A stretch of 7,877 bases of DNA, from the NCBI GenBank assembly GCA_964434585.1, contig CAYSVN010000058.1, positions 1 through 7,877 on the forward strand, written 5' to 3'. The notes below the pieces were generated by a model that had not been told where the DNA came from, ran no database searches, and saw only the letters and a list, made by a program, of their open reading frames with translations. Position 1 is the stretch's first letter; each line of letters opens with the position of its first letter. This document shows, one piece after another, positions 6,482 to 7,877 of this stretch. Source of the DNA: CAYSVN01 sp964434585 (GTDB lineage Bacteria > Patescibacteriota > Gracilibacteria > Peribacterales > Peribacteraceae). The translations under genes were made by a program, and so were the position numbers.

Positions 6482-7291
6482 ATGAAAAAAACTATTATCA
6501 TCACACTTGGCTTTCTCCTTATTATTACTAGTTTTTATACTATTAATAGTAATGTAACAGGAAATATTACCTATGAGCCTGCCATAACAGCTTGTAGCCA
6601 ATACACAGATGTCTTTGAGGATATTTTTGTAGCTGGGGATGGCAAAGAGAATAAATGTAATGAGGATGATACAGCATTTGTGGGGCATTCTATTACAAGA
6701 TGGTCATGCCATTACCACGAAACTGTTGATACTATTTTGGAAGGAATATTAGACCAAAGCCAGCCATCTGTTTGTGGGCCAAGTTCGGATGACGCTACTA
6801 AAGAATTGCAAGCGTTAGCTGATAAACTTGAACCATGGAAAGCTGAGGCCGAGAAACCGGATGATGAAAAGGAACCTGTAACATTAGACCAAGCACCATC
6901 TATCTTACAAGAATACTTACGTGTGTATGAATGCGCCCTTTATGAGCACGAAACAAATTTACCAGTAGCGGTTAGTGCTGCAATATATGAAGAGGAGGAA
7001 AAAGACGATAATGTTGCTCACGAACTTTTTAAACACACCTTGCGCAGTTTAAGTGATAGAGATCGTCTTTTATATGAACTTAGCCGTAGTCGAGAAGCGT
7101 TGCAAAATAGCTTACTACTACTTTCCCGCGGGCGACCAAGTAGCGCTATGAGTGGGCATTTGGAATGCTTACAACGTATTTCTTTAGATATTCGTAACAT
7201 TATGGGGCTTGCAGCCGAGGCAGGAAGCTGCCTACCTAAAAGCTGGAATGCTCGTGATGTTTTACGTGACTACAAAGACCGTGAAGAATAA
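6482..7291 (+). CDS. Exported or membrane-anchored helical protein with 7 cysteines, unknown family
   Basis: The 269-aa product begins two bases after the previous stop (TAATTATG), with no Shine-Dalgarno sequence. MKK followed by a hydrophobic stretch (about 4-21) is an export signal; no clear AxA cleavage site follows, so it may remain as a membrane anchor. Cys lie at 38, 59, 76, 98, 151, 229 and 250. The odd number leaves at least one free or pairing with another protein. Residues 106-135 are charged (Lys, Glu, Asp, Pro) and may be a flexible linker. YECALYEHE (149-157) and DRDRLLYEL (192-200) lead into long helices ending near Cys250. These landmarks follow the same order as FDC, ERER and Cys282 in the preceding protein, with 58 residues here against 56 there between the last two, which supports a shared fold. 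The C-terminus is strongly charged (RDVLRDYKDREE). Function unknown. Confidence 0.85.
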   Translation: MKKTIIITLGFLLIITSFYTINSNVTGNITYEPAITACSQYTDVFEDIFVAGDGKENKCNEDDTAFVGHSITRWSCHYHETVDTILEGILDQSQPSVCGPSSDDATKELQALADKLEPWKAEAEKPDDEKEPVTLDQAPSILQEYLRVYECALYEHETNLPVAVSAAIYEEEEKDDNVAHELFKHTLRSLSDRDRLLYELSRSREALQNSLLLLSRGRPSSAMSGHLECLQRISLDIRNIMGLAAEAGSCLPKSWNARDVLRDYKDREE

Positions 7292-7297
7292 TCCATT

Positions 7298-7877
7298 ATG
7301 CGTATTTTATTTATTATTATTGGCTTACTGCTACTACCCGGTATTACCGAGGCTAGCACCTATAAAGATATGCTTAAGCTTGTTGACCAAGAGAAATACC
7401 AAGTTATTATTGAGCCAGAATCTATAACAGGCTGGATAGATTATATAGAAAAAAGCGTACCTGATACTGAGTATGACTATGAAAAACTACAAGAAGTACT
7501 GCGTAGCTATACTCCTGGATTTTGTCCGGAAGGTTCGCCAAGCTCTGACTGCCGAACTCAACAAGAAGGCCTCCGTATCGCCTACAATAAAAGGCAGCAA
7601 TATCGTGATTTATCAAGAGAAATGGCGATTATTACCCACCGTTATGAAGAGCCAGTCGTTGATTTTGAATCGCGTCGTAAGTTGCCTGTTATTCAACAGT
7701 CACTGCTAAATATTTGGCGAGCGGGTTCTGAAATTTTAACGAGCCCATTTAACCAACCTGAGCTGACCGGCCTTACTATTACCAAAGAGGAACGTGCAGA
7801 GATCGAGGATGTAGTCTACGACCTTTCTTATATTATTGCTCAGTACCCTTATATTGAACTAGATGACAATGTTAATG
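7298..7877 (+). CDS. Exported protein of unknown family, N-terminal 193 aa (3' end outside window)
   Basis: An open frame from the ATG at 7298 runs without a stop to the end of the window, giving 193 residues, so the gene is partial. The start lies 6 nt after the previous TAA and has no clear Shine-Dalgarno sequence (GAAGAATAATCCATT). MRILFIIIGLLLLPGITEA is a typical short signal peptide with probable cleavage after Ala19. The mature part is mainly charged and helical, with only two Cys so far (76 and 85, in GFCPEGSPSSDCR), close enough for a local disulfide loop. The region QQYRDLSREMAIITHRYEEP (100-119) is helical and amphipathic. It is the fourth exported product in a row on this strand and is almost surely part of the same operon. 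An overlapping shorter frame at 7473-7709 is a shadow. I do not recognise the family. Confidence 0.83.
   Translation, partial: MRILFIIIGLLLLPGITEASTYKDMLKLVDQEKYQVIIEPESITGWIDYIEKSVPDTEYDYEKLQEVLRSYTPGFCPEGSPSSDCRTQQEGLRIAYNKRQQYRDLSREMAIITHRYEEPVVDFESRRKLPVIQQSLLNIWRAGSEILTSPFNQPELTGLTITKEERAEIEDVVYDLSYIIAQYPYIELDDNVN

Noticed and set aside
1..7877. Genetic code with UGA read as glycine (Gracilibacteria or Absconditabacteria)
   Set aside because: All five complete stops are TAA, which would fit, but no coding frame contains an internal TGA, which would be expected often under that code.
2245..7877. F-type conjugation proteins TraN/TraU as identity of the cysteine-rich genes
   Set aside because: Cys richness and export are similar in style, but I see no shared motif, and no TraC/VirB4, TraG or TraH-like gene is in the window.

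Overview
The window looks like a piece of a moderately AT-rich bacterial genome recovered as a scaffold: a run of ten N at 4001-4010 is a conventional assembly gap. All five complete stop codons in view are TAA. No gene has an in-frame TGA, so the standard bacterial code fits and a UGA-recoding lineage (Gracilibacteria/Absconditabacteria) is unlikely. None of the seven visible start codons has a convincing Shine-Dalgarno sequence. My best guess is an uncultivated member of the Patescibacteria (Candidate Phyla Radiation). The reasons are the membrane-anchored M23 protein with a long C-terminal extension, the proline-rich N-terminus of its neighbour, and a block of exported proteins I do not recognise. 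This placement is an inference from gene style, not from a marker gene.

Left part, minus strand (1-1644): an M23-family, LytM-like envelope protein (235-1644) is followed by the start of a proline-rich protein (1-171) that runs off the window edge. The M23 protein keeps His126, Asp130, His185 and His216, but has Asn218 where the last zinc-binding His of the HxH motif is expected. A 72-bp divergent intergenic region separates it from tsaE (1717-2154, plus strand), the ATPase of the tRNA t6A37 modification system. tsaE is the only confidently named housekeeping gene here.

Right part, plus strand (2245-7877): after a 90-bp intergenic region with several inverted repeats and a good extended -10 promoter comes a tightly packed run of genes for exported proteins. 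The first is a very large cysteine-rich protein, interrupted by the assembly gap, with 17 Cys before it and 9 after it. Next are a 294-aa protein with 8 Cys, a 269-aa protein with 7 Cys, and a fourth signal-peptide protein cut off by the window end. The junctions are 1, 2 and 6 nt, which implies one operon with coupled translation. The second and third proteins share the same order of landmarks in their C-terminal halves and may be diverged paralogues. All products have N-terminal export signals and little similarity to families I know. I read the operon as a secreted, disulfide-stabilised surface or envelope assembly of unknown function, and it is the most interesting content of the window.

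No rRNA, tRNA, CRISPR array, insertion sequence or origin was seen.
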